Shown: positions 44,786-53,429, counted from the first letter of the stretch. The stretch is DNA of 64,000 nucleotides from Alicyclobacillus pomorum DSM 14955 (GCF_000472905.1 NZ_AXAR01000007.1:124001-188000), one strand, 5' to 3'. The notes: generated by a model not told the origin, from the sequence alone. A program made the numbers and translations.

Positions 44786-44864
44786 TGCTTTCCTAATGCC
44801 GAAAACATCGTATACTGTGCTGCACCAGTTGTTCGTCGTGATTTTGAAAATTGCCGATCTGACA
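44736..44864. repeat. Inverted-repeat element, copy 1 (3' end of hisS)
   Basis: The left end TGAGCGATTTGCAAAATTC (44736-44754) is identical over 19 bases to 50491-50509, and similarity goes on for about 15 more. The right end, around GATTTTG at 44840 and TGACA ending at 44864, resembles the right end of the other copy in degenerate form. The interior differs and includes the possible aspS -10 TATACT. Confidence 0.55.
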
Positions 44865-44882
44865 GAAAGGGTGTGATGCAGC

Positions 44883-46685
44883 GTGACGCAGCAGTATCGT
44901 ACGCATGCCGTGGCAGAAACCGCACACGTCGAAGAAAACACCACCGTTACGTTGTCCGGTTGGGTACAGCGACGGCGCGACCTCGGTTCGCTGATGTTTG
45001 TGGATCTCCGAGATAGGAGCGGTATTGTGCAGTTGGTGTTTGACCCCGAACGCGGAACGCCGGACGACGTCATGCAACGGGCGGATCAGTTGCGCAACGA
45101 GTACGTGATTACGGTCGGAGGACAGGTGGTCCGGCGCGACCCAGGTGCTGTCAATCCGAAGATTGCCACGGGCCACATTGAAGTGGTGGTTTCGACACTG
45201 ACTATCCTGAACGCAGCGAAGACGCCGCCGTTCTACATCCAGGACAACATCGACGTGGATGAGTCACTGCGTCTGAAGTACCGCTATCTGGACCTGCGGC
45301 GGCCAGTCATGCAGAACATGTTGATGGTCCGCCACAAGGCAGTCAAGGTATTTCGCGATTTTCTGGACAAGCACGGATTCATCGAAGTGGAGACGCCGAT
45401 GCTGACGCGCAGCACGCCGGAAGGCGCACGGGACTACCTCGTGCCGAGTCGTGTACACCCAGGCGAATTCTACGCTTTACCGCAGTCGCCTCAGTTGTTC
45501 AAGCAGCTGCTGATGGTCTCTGGTCTCGAGCGGTACTTCCAATTCGCGCGGTGTTTCCGTGACGAGGACTTGCGTGCAGACAGACAACCGGAATTCACAC
45601 AGCTAGACATTGAGCAGTCGTTCATCCCGCTCGACGAGTTCCAGGCCATGATGGAAGAGATGATGCAGACGGCGTTCCGCGAAGTGCTGGGCGTAGAAAT
45701 CCCCGCTCCTTTTCAGCGAATGCCATACCGAGAGGCCATGGAGACCTACGGATCTGACAAACCGGACCTGCGCTTTGGCTTGCCGCTTGTGGACATCAGT
45801 GAGTATGTCAGGGACGCAGACTTCCGCGTATTCCGTGAGGTGCTGGATAACGGCGGTGTGGTGAAAGCCATTTCCGCTCCAGGGTGTGCAAAGTACTCGC
45901 GCAAACAGACGGACGAACTCGTCAAATTTGTCCAGGCGTACGGACTCAAGGGTCTGGCCACCATTGCGGTGCAGGGTGAAGAACTGAAGTCCTCCATCGC
46001 AAAGTTCTTCTCGGAAGATCAGCTGCGCGCGGTCGTGGCAGCAGTCGGAGCAGCGGACGGAGACTTGGTGCTCATTGCTGCGGCGGATAGGCCCACGGTG
46101 AACCAGGCGCTGGGCGCACTGCGGCAACATTTGGCGCGGACATTGAACCTGATTCCGGAAGGTCAGTTCAAGTTTGTGTGGATCACGGACTTCCCGCTGC
46201 TCTCCTACGACGAAGAACAGGGGCGCTATGTCGCGGAACACCATCCGTTTACCATGCCAAACTTGGAAGATCTTCCGTTATTGGACACAGATCCGGGCGC
46301 GGTGCGAGCGCAGGCTTACGACTTGGTGCTCAACGGCTTTGAGCTGGGTGGCGGCAGTATGCGCATCTACCAGCGCGAGATTCAGGAAAAAATGTTCTCG
46401 GTGCTTGGCTTCACCAAGGAGCAAGCGTATCAGCAATTCGGCTTCCTGCTTGACGCGTTTGAGTATGGAACGCCGCCGCACGGCGGCATTGCCTTCGGTA
46501 TTGACCGTTTGATTATGATTATGGGAAATGCCAAGTCACTGCGCGACTGCATTGCGTTTCCGAAAACATCGAGTGGCACCGACTTGTTGACCGACGCGCC
46601 GTCCACCGTCACGGAGGCGCAGTTGGAGACGCTGCACCTCGAACTCCGGACCTCCGCGTCTCATGCGCCCGTCGGTTCGAACTGA
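44883..46685 (+). CDS. aspS: Aspartyl-tRNA synthetase
   Basis: Class IIb synthetase. N-terminal OB fold ([25 protein letters not shown]), motif 2 [26 protein letters not shown], the bacterial GAD insertion domain around residues 300-400, and motif 3 [13 protein letters not shown]. 600 residues. GTG 44883 follows AAAGGGTG. Whether it is discriminating or also charges tRNA-Asn cannot be told from motifs here; gatCAB is not in the window. It is 97 bases after hisS and probably shares its T-box transcript. Confidence 0.96.
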   Translation: MTQQYRTHAVAETAHVEENTTVTLSGWVQRRRDLGSLMFVDLRDRSGIVQLVFDPERGTPDDVMQRADQLRNEYVITVGGQVVRRDPGAVNPKIATGHIEVVVSTLTILNAAKTPPFYIQDNIDVDESLRLKYRYLDLRRPVMQNMLMVRHKAVKVFRDFLDKHGFIEVETPMLTRSTPEGARDYLVPSRVHPGEFYALPQSPQLFKQLLMVSGLERYFQFARCFRDEDLRADRQPEFTQLDIEQSFIPLDEFQAMMEEMMQTAFREVLGVEIPAPFQRMPYREAMETYGSDKPDLRFGLPLVDISEYVRDADFRVFREVLDNGGVVKAISAPGCAKYSRKQTDELVKFVQAYGLKGLATIAVQGEELKSSIAKFFSEDQLRAVVAAVGAADGDLVLIAAADRPTVNQALGALRQHLARTLNLIPEGQFKFVWITDFPLLSYDEEQGRYVAEHHPFTMPNLEDLPLLDTDPGAVRAQAYDLVLNGFELGGGSMRIYQREIQEKMFSVLGFTKEQAYQQFGFLLDAFEYGTPPHGGIAFGIDRLIMIMGNAKSLRDCIAFPKTSSGTDLLTDAPSTVTEAQLETLHLELRTSASHAPVGSN

Positions 46686-46756
46686 TGGTGCAATGCTTTT
46701 GTGGCACCCGGTTTCACTTGCATGAGAAACGGTCGCGGTGGTAACATAAGACCACG

Positions 46757-46780
46757 AGTTTCAACGACAGTTTCAACGAC
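46757..46780 (+). repeat. Tandem 12-base repeat
   Basis: AGTTTCAACGAC occurs twice in a row (46757-46768, 46769-46780), ending four bases before a TTGACG box. It could be an upstream control site of the candidate small RNA. Confidence 0.6.
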
Positions 46781-46783
46781 GCG

Positions 46784-46813
46784 TTGACGCGTTCCCTGCG
46801 CTGTTGGTGTAAA
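46784..46813 (+). promoter_or_regulatory. Possible promoter of the candidate 6S RNA
   Basis: TTGACG (46784-46789), spacer 18, TGTAAA (46808-46813). The -10 box is weak. Confidence 0.35.
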
Positions 46814-47010
46814 CCTAAGGTGTTTTGAGCCAACACCCGACCATAGGGAGCCCGGCGTCTTGACTGTGAGCACATGCCTCAACGACACTTCTGTTTGCGA
46901 AGTGTTCGTACGTGGACTTGCGAGCAGGGCAAGCAGGGCACCCACCTGCTGAGAGCAGGCTTCAAAACGGTGGGTTTCACGGCAGCCGCGGGGCAATCGT
47001 ATACTTACTC
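46806..47010 (+). ncRNA. ssrS: Candidate 6S RNA
   Basis: No convincing ORF lies in the 589 bases between aspS and rarA, yet the region ends in a strong terminator. In B. subtilis a 6S RNA gene (bsrA) lies in this neighbourhood. Two stretches resemble conserved 6S parts: TTGACTGTGAGCACATGCCTC (from 46861) against the E. coli GGTTGGTGAGCATGCTCGG, and GGCTTCAAAACGG (from 46958) against GCCTTAAAACTGC of the central bubble. GGTGTAAACC (46806) can pair with GGTTTCAC (46973) to close a molecule of about 180 nucleotides. Ends are estimates; the call is tentative. Confidence 0.5.
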
Positions 47011-47040
47011 AGTGACCTCCCTCTCGGAGGTCACTTTATT
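47011..47040 (+). terminator. Terminator after the candidate 6S RNA
   Basis: Perfect 10-base stem AGTGACCTCC/GGAGGTCACT (47011-47020, 47026-47035), loop CTCTC, then TTATTT. Confidence 0.85.
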
Positions 47041-47099
47041 TGTGCAGCGAGCCCACTAAAGATATGCCGAACGGTGGATATCGGCATGTTGCAAATCGC

Positions 47100-47108
47100 T
47101 GGTATAAT
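47100..47108 (+). promoter_or_regulatory. Extended -10 promoter before rarA
   Basis: TGGTATAAT, a perfect TG-N-TATAAT. No -35 box at the right distance. The 13 bases ending at 47101 (TTGCAAATCGCTG) equal the right end of the repeat element at 50.5 kb. The remaining 165 bases to the rarA start show nothing I can name. Confidence 0.5.
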
Positions 47109-47274
47109 AAAGTCGACTGCAATACTGGGAAATGAGGAACCGACATGCGAGACATCATGGACTTACACAGCAACACCGTGACAAAACCGGCACCCAAGAC
47201 ACGGTGGGCAGGGGCCGAGGCAGCAGTCGGAGACGACGGTCATTGCGAATTCCGTAGGTGGAGGCGTATTCAAC

Positions 47275-48633
47275 GTGGACTTGTTTGACTTTGCAGGTGA
47301 GGCTGAGCAATCGGCAACGGCGCCGCTGGCGCATCGCATGCGTCCGCAGACACTGGACGACATCGTCGGGCAAACGTCAGTGGTTGGGCCGGGGAGCCCG
47401 CTTCGCAAGGCGATTGAACGCGACCTCTTGATGTCGGTCATTCTGTACGGCCCGCCGGGGACGGGGAAGACCAGTTTGGCCCAGGTTATCGCCCACGCCA
47501 CGAAGGCGCGATTCGAGACCTTGAACGCGGTGACAGCCGGCGTCGCTGACATTCGCCAAGTGGTGCAGCGAGCGACCGATGAGCGGTCCCTGTACCGCAG
47601 AAAAACGGTAGTTTTCATCGACGAGATTCACCGCTTCAACAAAGCCCAGCAAGATGCTCTGCTGCCTTACGTGGAGCAAGGGACCATTGTGCTGATTGGG
47701 GCGACCACGGAAAATCCATACTTTCAAGTCAACCCGGCACTTGTATCGAGATCTCACGTATACCGTCTCGATCCGCTCTCCGACGAAGATATTCGCACCT
47801 TGCTGGAGCGCGCGCTGCGGGACGAAGCGAACGGTCTCGGCCGCCACCAGGCCGAAGTCTCAGAGGAGGCTTTGGATGCACTCGTCAAGTACAGTGGCGG
47901 TGATGCACGACGTGCCTTGAATGCACTGGAAATGGCTGTGCTCACTGCGCCTGTGCAGTCGGATGGCCGAGTGACCGTCGACCTCGAACATGTGCGCGAA
48001 TCTGTGCAAGGTCGGCAAGTTCTCTACGACACCCGGGGAGATGAGCACTATGACACCATCTCCGCGTTTATCAAGTCGGTGCGGGGCTCCGACCCGGATG
48101 CGGCCATCCTGTGGCTTGCCAAGATGCTGGCAGCTGGCGAAGACCCGAGGTTCATCGCGCGCCGCCTGGTGATTCTCGCAGCAGAAGACGTCGGCAACGC
48201 GGATCCGCAAGGCTTGCAAATGGCCACGGCAGCATTACATGCGGTGCAGGCGATTGGCATGCCGGAGGCGAGAATTGTCCTGAGTCAGGTGACGACCTAT
48301 CTGGCGTGCGCGCCGAAGTCGAACGCGGCGTACGTCGCCATCAACAAAGCCTTGGCGGATGTAGAATCTGGGATTCGGTTGCAGGTACCACCTCATTTGA
48401 GAGGGTCGGGCTATTCTGGCGCGAAGGAGCTAGGCAGTGGTGTCGGATACATTTATCCACACGACCACCCAGAGGAAGCCAAGGCACAAAGTTACTGGCC
48501 ATTAGGTACGGAGCCGAGAGTGTACTACGTACCGACAGCGTTCGAAAAGGTTCAGCGCCCATCTTGGAGACCGGTATCGGGCGCGATGGTGGGCGATGGG
48601 GAGATTGATACTGAAGGGAAGTTGAATCTGTGA
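47275..48633 (+). CDS. rarA: Replication-associated recombination protein RarA (MgsA)
   Basis: AAA+ clamp-loader-like ATPase acting at stalled forks. MRPQTLDDIVGQTSVVGPGSPL is the family start; Walker A GPPGTGKTS, Walker B VFIDEIHRFNKAQQDALLP, sensor 1 GATTENPYF, and the C-terminal MgsA region DPDAAILWLAKMLAAGEDPRFIARRLVILA. 452 residues, normal. GTG 47275 follows GGTGGAGG. Its stop overlaps the cymR start. Confidence 0.95.
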   Translation: MDLFDFAGEAEQSATAPLAHRMRPQTLDDIVGQTSVVGPGSPLRKAIERDLLMSVILYGPPGTGKTSLAQVIAHATKARFETLNAVTAGVADIRQVVQRATDERSLYRRKTVVFIDEIHRFNKAQQDALLPYVEQGTIVLIGATTENPYFQVNPALVSRSHVYRLDPLSDEDIRTLLERALRDEANGLGRHQAEVSEEALDALVKYSGGDARRALNALEMAVLTAPVQSDGRVTVDLEHVRESVQGRQVLYDTRGDEHYDTISAFIKSVRGSDPDAAILWLAKMLAAGEDPRFIARRLVILAAEDVGNADPQGLQMATAALHAVQAIGMPEARIVLSQVTTYLACAPKSNAAYVAINKALADVESGIRLQVPPHLRGSGYSGAKELGSGVGYIYPHDHPEEAKAQSYWPLGTEPRVYYVPTAFEKVQRPSWRPVSGAMVGDGEIDTEGKLNL

Positions 48634-49040
48634 AAATATCCACCAAAGGACGTTACGGATTGATGTTGTTGGTCGATTTGGCGATGAATCAGGCGGGGGC
48701 GCCGGTGTCGCTCAAATCGATTGCGGATAGGCAAGGGTTGTCGGAACACTACCTGGAGCAGCTGATTGCGCCGCTGCGCAACGCTGGCATTGTGCGAAGT
48801 ATCCGGGGCGCCTACGGAGGTTACGTGCTTGCGAAGCCGACCACGGAGATACGCGTATCGGATATCATTCTCACCTTGGAAGGGCCGATTTCGATTGTGG
48901 ACGAGGACGTCCACGATGGATTGGAAGAACTGTGGGAGCGCTTGCGACAGGCCATCGTTTCAGTACTCGAATCGCTGACCCTGCAAGATCTGGTGGATAT
49001 GAAACACCAAGGCGGCGAAACGTTTATGTATTACATTTGA
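48630..49040 (+). CDS. cymR: Rrf2 family regulator CymR
   Basis: 136-residue Rrf2 winged-helix repressor. MKISTKGRYGLMLLVDLA, then SIADRQGLSEHYLEQLIAPLRNAGIVRSIRGAYGGY. It has no Cys at all, so it cannot bind a cluster as IscR does, which matches CymR, the cysteine-metabolism repressor that works with CysK. GTG 48630 overlaps the rarA stop (GTGA), and the cysteine desulfurase gene follows. Order rarA-cymR-desulfurase is as in B. subtilis. Confidence 0.9.
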   Translation: MKISTKGRYGLMLLVDLAMNQAGAPVSLKSIADRQGLSEHYLEQLIAPLRNAGIVRSIRGAYGGYVLAKPTTEIRVSDIILTLEGPISIVDEDVHDGLEELWERLRQAIVSVLESLTLQDLVDMKHQGGETFMYYI

Positions 49041-49087
49041 GGCGCTTCACCGAGCGCTGACGTCACATCGGAAGAAGGAAAGGGACT

Positions 49088-50218
49088 ATGATTTACCTCG
49101 ACAACGCAGCGACGACGCAAGTGCATCCAGATGTATTCGAGGCAATGCAGCCATACCTGGCACTTCAGTACGGAAACCCGTCGAGCATTCACGCGTTCGG
49201 CAGAGCGGCCAAGGCAGCGCTGGATAAGGCGCGCGCGCAATTGGCGTCGTTCGTTGGGGCATATCCGCAGGAGCTGACGTTCACCAGCGGCGGCACTGAG
49301 GCCATTCACGCTGCTCTGTTTGGGTCGTTTCTCGCGTCTGGCGGCCGAAAGCACTTGGTCACGACGGCGCTGGAACACCATGCCGTGTTGCACACATGTG
49401 ACTTCCTCCGGACGTTGGGATGCGAAGTCACCATCGTCGAGCCGGCCGCAGATGGACGGATCCGCGTGGAAGATGTAGTGGAGCGGGTGCGGCCCGATAC
49501 GTTCCTGGTCTCAGTCATGGCGGTCAATAACGAAACGGGTGCGGTCCTGCCTGTGACGGACATCGCCCGCGCCGTGAAGGAAAAGGTACCAACGGTGCAA
49601 GTTCACTCGGATATGGTTCAGGCGTTAGGTACGCTACGGCTGGACTTACACGAGTCCGCCGTGGATTTCGCGAGCTTCTCTGGCCACAAAGTGTACGGTC
49701 CGAAGGGGGTTGGCGCCCTGTATATACGCAAGGGCTCCAACTGGAAGGCGGTGTTGCACGGCGGGGCACAGGAAAGAGAGCGCCGCGCGGGAACCGAAAA
49801 CGTGGCAGGGATTGTGGGATTTGGAGCTGCTGTACATCGGTTGCACGAGCATTGGGACGCGCATATTCGACACATCATCGGTCTTCGCGACGCGTTTTGG
49901 CGTGCGCTTCAGGGGCTGCCAGGTGTCACTCGAAATAGCCCACAGGATGCGGTGCCGAGTATTCTGAATGTCTGGTTCGAAGGCGTGCGCAGTGACACCT
50001 TGTTGATGCGGCTGGACATGGCGGGTGTCGCTGCTTCGGCGGGATCGGCCTGTACAGCAGGATCCTTGGAGCCCAGTCACGTCCTCCAGGCTTGCGGGTA
50101 TCCGGACGAGCGCGTCCGTCAATCCATTCGATTCAGTTTCTCCGAGTTCAATTCGGAAGAAGAAGTGACGCGCGGTGCAGAAATCACGAGGGACATTGTA
50201 CAGGAGCTGAGGCGCTGA
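49088..50218 (+). CDS. iscS: Cysteine desulfurase (IscS/YrvO type)
   Basis: 376-residue PLP enzyme supplying sulfur, in B. subtilis YrvO chiefly for tRNA 2-thiolation through MnmA. Motifs: YLDNAATTQVHPDV, TSGGTEAIHAAL, VNNETGAVLPV, PLP lysine in FSGHKVYGPKGVGALY, RAGTENVAGIVG, and catalytic Cys in SAGSACTAGSLEPSHVL. ATG follows AAGGAAAGGG. The expected next gene, mnmA, is not here; a 450-base gap with a repeat element follows. Confidence 0.93.
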   Translation: MIYLDNAATTQVHPDVFEAMQPYLALQYGNPSSIHAFGRAAKAALDKARAQLASFVGAYPQELTFTSGGTEAIHAALFGSFLASGGRKHLVTTALEHHAVLHTCDFLRTLGCEVTIVEPAADGRIRVEDVVERVRPDTFLVSVMAVNNETGAVLPVTDIARAVKEKVPTVQVHSDMVQALGTLRLDLHESAVDFASFSGHKVYGPKGVGALYIRKGSNWKAVLHGGAQERERRAGTENVAGIVGFGAAVHRLHEHWDAHIRHIIGLRDAFWRALQGLPGVTRNSPQDAVPSILNVWFEGVRSDTLLMRLDMAGVAASAGSACTAGSLEPSHVLQACGYPDERVRQSIRFSFSEFNSEEEVTRGAEITRDIVQELRR

Positions 50219-50490
50219 CGTGTGGGCTGTCGCAACGCACAAGCGTAACAAATTTATCACAATCGGGCCAAGGGGAATGATTGGAGAATTTGTCGAATTT
50301 CCATTTGCTTCATTGCCAGGACACGCATCGTGCGTTACCATGACAGAGGCGACACGATTCGTCTTCGGTCGTCTCCTGAACTAATGCTTTAGCAAGATAA
50401 TATTTCGAGCACGGTGGCAGTTCTCCCTTGCTTGCGTTTTGGCCGTCTGGTGGTTTATGGAGAACCGACTGTGGACAGGCTAATACAAGG

Positions 50491-50583
50491 TGAGCGATTT
50501 GCAAAATTCGGCTCGAGTGGTTCAGTGTTAGGATGTCTCTAGCGTCTGGACTTTGATTCGTCCGATTTTGCAAATCGCTGACA
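50491..50583. repeat. Inverted-repeat element, copy 2
   Basis: AGCGATTTGCAAAAT (50493-50507) and its exact complement ATTTTGCAAATCGCT (50565-50579) bound about 90 bases. TGA and TGACA flank the ends. The left 35 bases match the copy in hisS at about 30 positions. No ORF inside. The rest of the 450-base gap after the desulfurase gene (50219-50490) shows only a short ACGCA/TGCGT hairpin near 50325 and no gene. Confidence 0.65.
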
Positions 50584-50671
50584 GAGTGTCAGACAGAGAA
50601 CCTTGTTCGAATCGGCCGGTGGGGCCCAACACACAGTCCTTTTCGAACACCACACAAAAGGAGATTTGGCT

Positions 50672-50863
50672 ATGCGTTGTCCGCACTGTAACTGCAGAGA
50701 TATCGGCAAGATTGGTGCAAACCAGTTCTATTGCTGGAATTGCTTTATGGAGTTTAACGTGTCCGGATCTGACGTTCGCGTGTATGAAGTGGCTGAAGAC
50801 GGGTCGCTCGTCGCGGTAGATGACGCGATACAGTCGATGCAGCTCGGGACTGGAACATTATAG
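50672..50863 (+). CDS. Small zinc-ribbon protein
   Basis: 63 residues. Two knuckles, MRCPHCNCRDIGKIG and YCWNCFMEF, give CxxC-x(n)-CxxC, a zinc ribbon; the acidic tail (VYEVAEDGSLVAVDDA) follows. ATG 50672 has AAGGAGA seven bases before it. Close small zinc-ribbon proteins are common in Bacilli with unknown function. It has its own terminator. Confidence 0.8.
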   Translation: MRCPHCNCRDIGKIGANQFYCWNCFMEFNVSGSDVRVYEVAEDGSLVAVDDAIQSMQLGTGTL

Positions 50864-50895
50864 GCTGAACAGAGCATGGAACTGATGCTCGCTGC

Positions 50896-50923
50896 AAAAG
50901 ACGCCGTTTCGGCGTCTTTTTTT
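50896..50923 (+). terminator. Terminator after the zinc-ribbon gene
   Basis: Stem AAAAGACGCCG/CGGCGTCTTTT (50896-50906, 50910-50920), loop TTT, run of T. Confidence 0.9.
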
Positions 50924-50941
50924 GATCCACGCTGATGTACG

Positions 50942-51319
50942 TCAGCGGATGGAAGGAAGGCCAAACAACCCCACGGCCGCGGCTGCAAATCCGAGCACGG
51001 CCGATGCTAGGTAGTACATGATGGCGGTAGAGAACCGGCCCTCGCGCGCTAACATCGTGAACTCGTACGTGAACGTGGAAAACGTGGTGTACGCTCCGCA
51101 AAAACCGGCGCCGAGAAACAGCATGGCATGCGGTTCCGCGTGAGGTAACCAGTTTCCCAAACCACGCGTAAACAGCCCAAGTAGAAACGAACCGCTGACG
51201 TTGATAAACAGGGTCGCAAATGGGAACGACACGACCAGTCGCTCACCAATCCACTTGGACAGCGCGTAGCGTACCAGCGCTCCAATCACACCACCACTGC
51301 CAACCAACACCCACGTCAC
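50942..51319 (-). CDS. crcB: Fluoride channel CrcB/FluC, subunit 1
   Basis: 125-residue four-helix fluoride exporter subunit. Motifs: GGVIGALVRYALSKW, FPFATLFINVSGSFLLGLF with the conserved Asn, and GAGFCGAYTTFSTFTYE with the Phe-box region. GTG 51319 follows GGAAAGGA; the frame is open further upstream but that part is antisense to the second copy. It overlaps the stop of the upstream crcB gene by four bases. Confidence 0.92.
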   Translation of the reverse strand: MTWVLVGSGGVIGALVRYALSKWIGERLVVSFPFATLFINVSGSFLLGLFTRGLGNWLPHAEPHAMLFLGAGFCGAYTTFSTFTYEFTMLAREGRFSTAIMYYLASAVLGFAAAAVGLFGLPSIR

Positions 51320-51723
51320 GGGTCCACATCCTTTCCCGTTGAAACGGTGTGCAGCCTGGACTGACGCATTGCCAAGGTGTACCCGGCACCGGATGCCAGT
51401 ATGCCGCCAATGTAGGAGGCCACAGCGTACAGTCCAAACCACCCCCACAGCCCGCTCCGCCAGAGTGACCAGAGCTCCACATTGAGCGTGGAGAAGGTGG
51501 TAAAGGCACCGATAAATCCTGTTCCAATGCCCGCCCGTACGTGCGGATGAATCGGGAGGCGCTCCACGGTAATGGTGTAAAACCAGGCAAGTCCAAAACT
51601 GCCGCACAGATTGATGAGTAACGTGGCGATGGGAAATCCGCGCAGGGTTCCGAGTGCCTCGGTCACGAGGTACCGGGCGCACGCTCCCAGAAATCCGCCG
51701 ATGGCGACTGCCAGGTATACCAC
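51316..51723 (-). CDS. crcB: Fluoride channel CrcB/FluC, subunit 2
   Basis: 135 residues, first gene of the pair. AIGGFLGACARYLVTEAL, FPIATLLINLCGSFGLAWFY and GTGFIGAFTTFSTLNVE are the same three motifs as in subunit 1. Tandem overlapping crcB genes usually make the two antiparallel subunits of one heterodimer; charge differences would decide which faces which way. GTG 51723 follows GAGAGGGGG. No fluoride riboswitch was recognised in the leader. Confidence 0.92.
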   Translation of the reverse strand: MVYLAVAIGGFLGACARYLVTEALGTLRGFPIATLLINLCGSFGLAWFYTITVERLPIHPHVRAGIGTGFIGAFTTFSTLNVELWSLWRSGLWGWFGLYAVASYIGGILASGAGYTLAMRQSRLHTVSTGKDVDP

Positions 51724-51994
51724 GGCGCAACCCCCTCTCGGCGCATGTTCCAACACATCGCGTCTACCGTGCTTGTCTGCAACAGTATACGGAAGATATC
51801 TAGCGGCAAGCAACTCAATGGCCGTGACACCTTGCCACAAGTTGTGGACACAATCCGCATATACTGTCTACAGCTGGACAGAACTGAGAGAACGAGGTGT
51901 TCAACGGAGCGTCTGACACACATCCTTTCAAAGGGTTTTGTGGAGCGCTGTTGTTCCCTCCGCAAACCGGTACAGCGACTGGGGGAGAACTGCC

Positions 51995-53059
51995 GTGGAT
52001 ATTCAAAACAGGTACCTGCGCATCGCGCTATTCGTCCTGGCCATCCTTCTCTGCCTCCACTTGATAGCTGGGTTGCGCCCGTTCTTTCATGACGTTTGGC
52101 TGGTCATCAAGGTGTTGTTTATTCCGTTTCTCGCTGCGATGATTGTCAGTTACTTGTTGCAGCCGCTCGTTGAAAAGTTAGCCAGTCGCAAGGTTCCTCG
52201 TGGCGCGGCCATTCTCATTATTTACTTTGGATTTGCCTTATTGTTTGTGATTCTTGTTGTAAAAACCATTCCTGCAGCGAGTCGGCAGTTTACACAACTC
52301 GCGGAACATCTGCCCGAGCTGATTGCGCGCGTCGATGGGTGGTTGGACGGCCTGGCCGCGCAAAAGCGGTACCTGCCGGATGCGCTTCGCATTGGCGTGG
52401 AACGCGGCCTCGCACAAATTCAGAACAACGTGACGCACTACGCCGCCGGTGTGTTTGATATGTTGAGCAGTACGCTAAACGCAGTGTTTGTAGCGTTTGT
52501 GGTCCCGTTCTTGGTGTATTACATGTTGAAAGATGGCAAGGCGATGGGACGAGCGGTGGTACATCTGTTTCCCAAGCAATACCGCGATGAAGTGCAAGTC
52601 ATCTTGGTGGGCATTGACGATACGCTGGGAAGTTACGTTCGCGGACAGATGATGGTGATGACTGCGGTCGGGGTGCTTGGGTTCGCAGGGTACCTGATTA
52701 TCGGCTTGCCTTACGCGTTGCTCATGGCGATATTCCTTGCGGTGATGGACGTCGTGCCGTATCTCGGACCGTTCCTTGGCGCTGCGCCGGCGCTCATTCT
52801 TGCTTTCACCGTTAGCCCTCTTATGGCGCTCAAGGTGCTGATTGTCAACGTGCTCGTGCAACAGTGCGAAGGGAACTTGATTTCGCCTGCGATTATGGGG
52901 CGGACACTGCATCTGCACCCGATGGCCATTGTCGCAGCTATCCTCGTCGGCGGAGAAGTCGGTGGGATGCTGGGCCTCATCTGTGCCGTGCCCGTACTGG
53001 CTGTGGCGAAAGTGGTGTATACCAACGTTCGTGAATTCCGAAATCGCCAAACCCCTTGA
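51995..53059 (+). CDS. yrrI: AI-2E family permease (YrrI-like)
   Basis: 354-residue membrane protein of the AI-2E exporter/PerM family, about eight helices. Family marks: FLAAMIVSYLLQPLVEKLASRKVPRGAAILIIY, VVPFLVYYMLKD, DVVPYLGPFLGAAPALILA and the ending of helices HPMAIVAAILVGGEVGGMLGLICAVPV. GTG 51995 is selected by GGGGGAG. In B. subtilis yrrI likewise stands before alaS. Substrate unknown; AI-2 transport is only a family name. Confidence 0.9.
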   Translation: MDIQNRYLRIALFVLAILLCLHLIAGLRPFFHDVWLVIKVLFIPFLAAMIVSYLLQPLVEKLASRKVPRGAAILIIYFGFALLFVILVVKTIPAASRQFTQLAEHLPELIARVDGWLDGLAAQKRYLPDALRIGVERGLAQIQNNVTHYAAGVFDMLSSTLNAVFVAFVVPFLVYYMLKDGKAMGRAVVHLFPKQYRDEVQVILVGIDDTLGSYVRGQMMVMTAVGVLGFAGYLIIGLPYALLMAIFLAVMDVVPYLGPFLGAAPALILAFTVSPLMALKVLIVNVLVQQCEGNLISPAIMGRTLHLHPMAIVAAILVGGEVGGMLGLICAVPVLAVAKVVYTNVREFRNRQTP

Positions 53060-53129
53060 CAGTTGGACAAGTTTCCTGAAAACTGACACAATGAGTGTTG
53101 ATTGGCTCGGTTTGGGAGGGGTGTGGCCC

Positions 53130-53429
53130 GTGCGGGTGACGCGAAGCTTGGTTGTCGTCTCTGGCGTGGACTGTGTCCTGTTCCTGGCCGCGTGGGTGCT
53201 CTACGACGTTCCATCCGCTGCTTTCGCTCACGTTCATCCCCTGGTTGGCGTGGGGTACTGGATTGCGGCGTTCGCGGGCTTCGTTCTCAGTGCATGGTCG
53301 TTTTGGGTGGTCACCCGCGGACGCCCGGAGGACTTTCGGCGGTCCGTCGTCTGCATCTTGTTGACGTTTTTGCCTGGTTGCGTGGGTCTCGTCGAATTGT
53401 TGTCAAAACTAGGGACACATCCGGTTTGA
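53130..53429 (+). CDS. Small membrane protein
   Basis: 99 residues, not recognised. Three predicted helices: LVVVSGVDCVLFLAAWVLYDV, GVGYWIAAFAGFVLSAWSFWVV and SVVCILLTFLPGCVGLVELL, with a basic loop RGRPEDFRR. GTG 53130 lies eight bases after GGGAGGGG. An ATG at 53091 in frame lacks a site. Between the permease and the alaS leader. Confidence 0.65.
   Translation: MRVTRSLVVVSGVDCVLFLAAWVLYDVPSAAFAHVHPLVGVGYWIAAFAGFVLSAWSFWVVTRGRPEDFRRSVVCILLTFLPGCVGLVELLSKLGTHPV

Noticed and set aside
46686-47160. Short frames in the aspS-rarA gap
   Set aside because: They lack ribosome sites and lie over the structured candidate RNA and its terminator.
51320-51730. Upstream extension of the first crcB frame to 262 codons
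   Set aside because: The extension lies out of frame inside the second crcB gene and reads as a shadow; the CrcB domain starts at 51319.
51724-51940. Fluoride riboswitch before the crcB pair
   Set aside because: The conserved pseudoknot sequences were not seen on the minus strand by eye.
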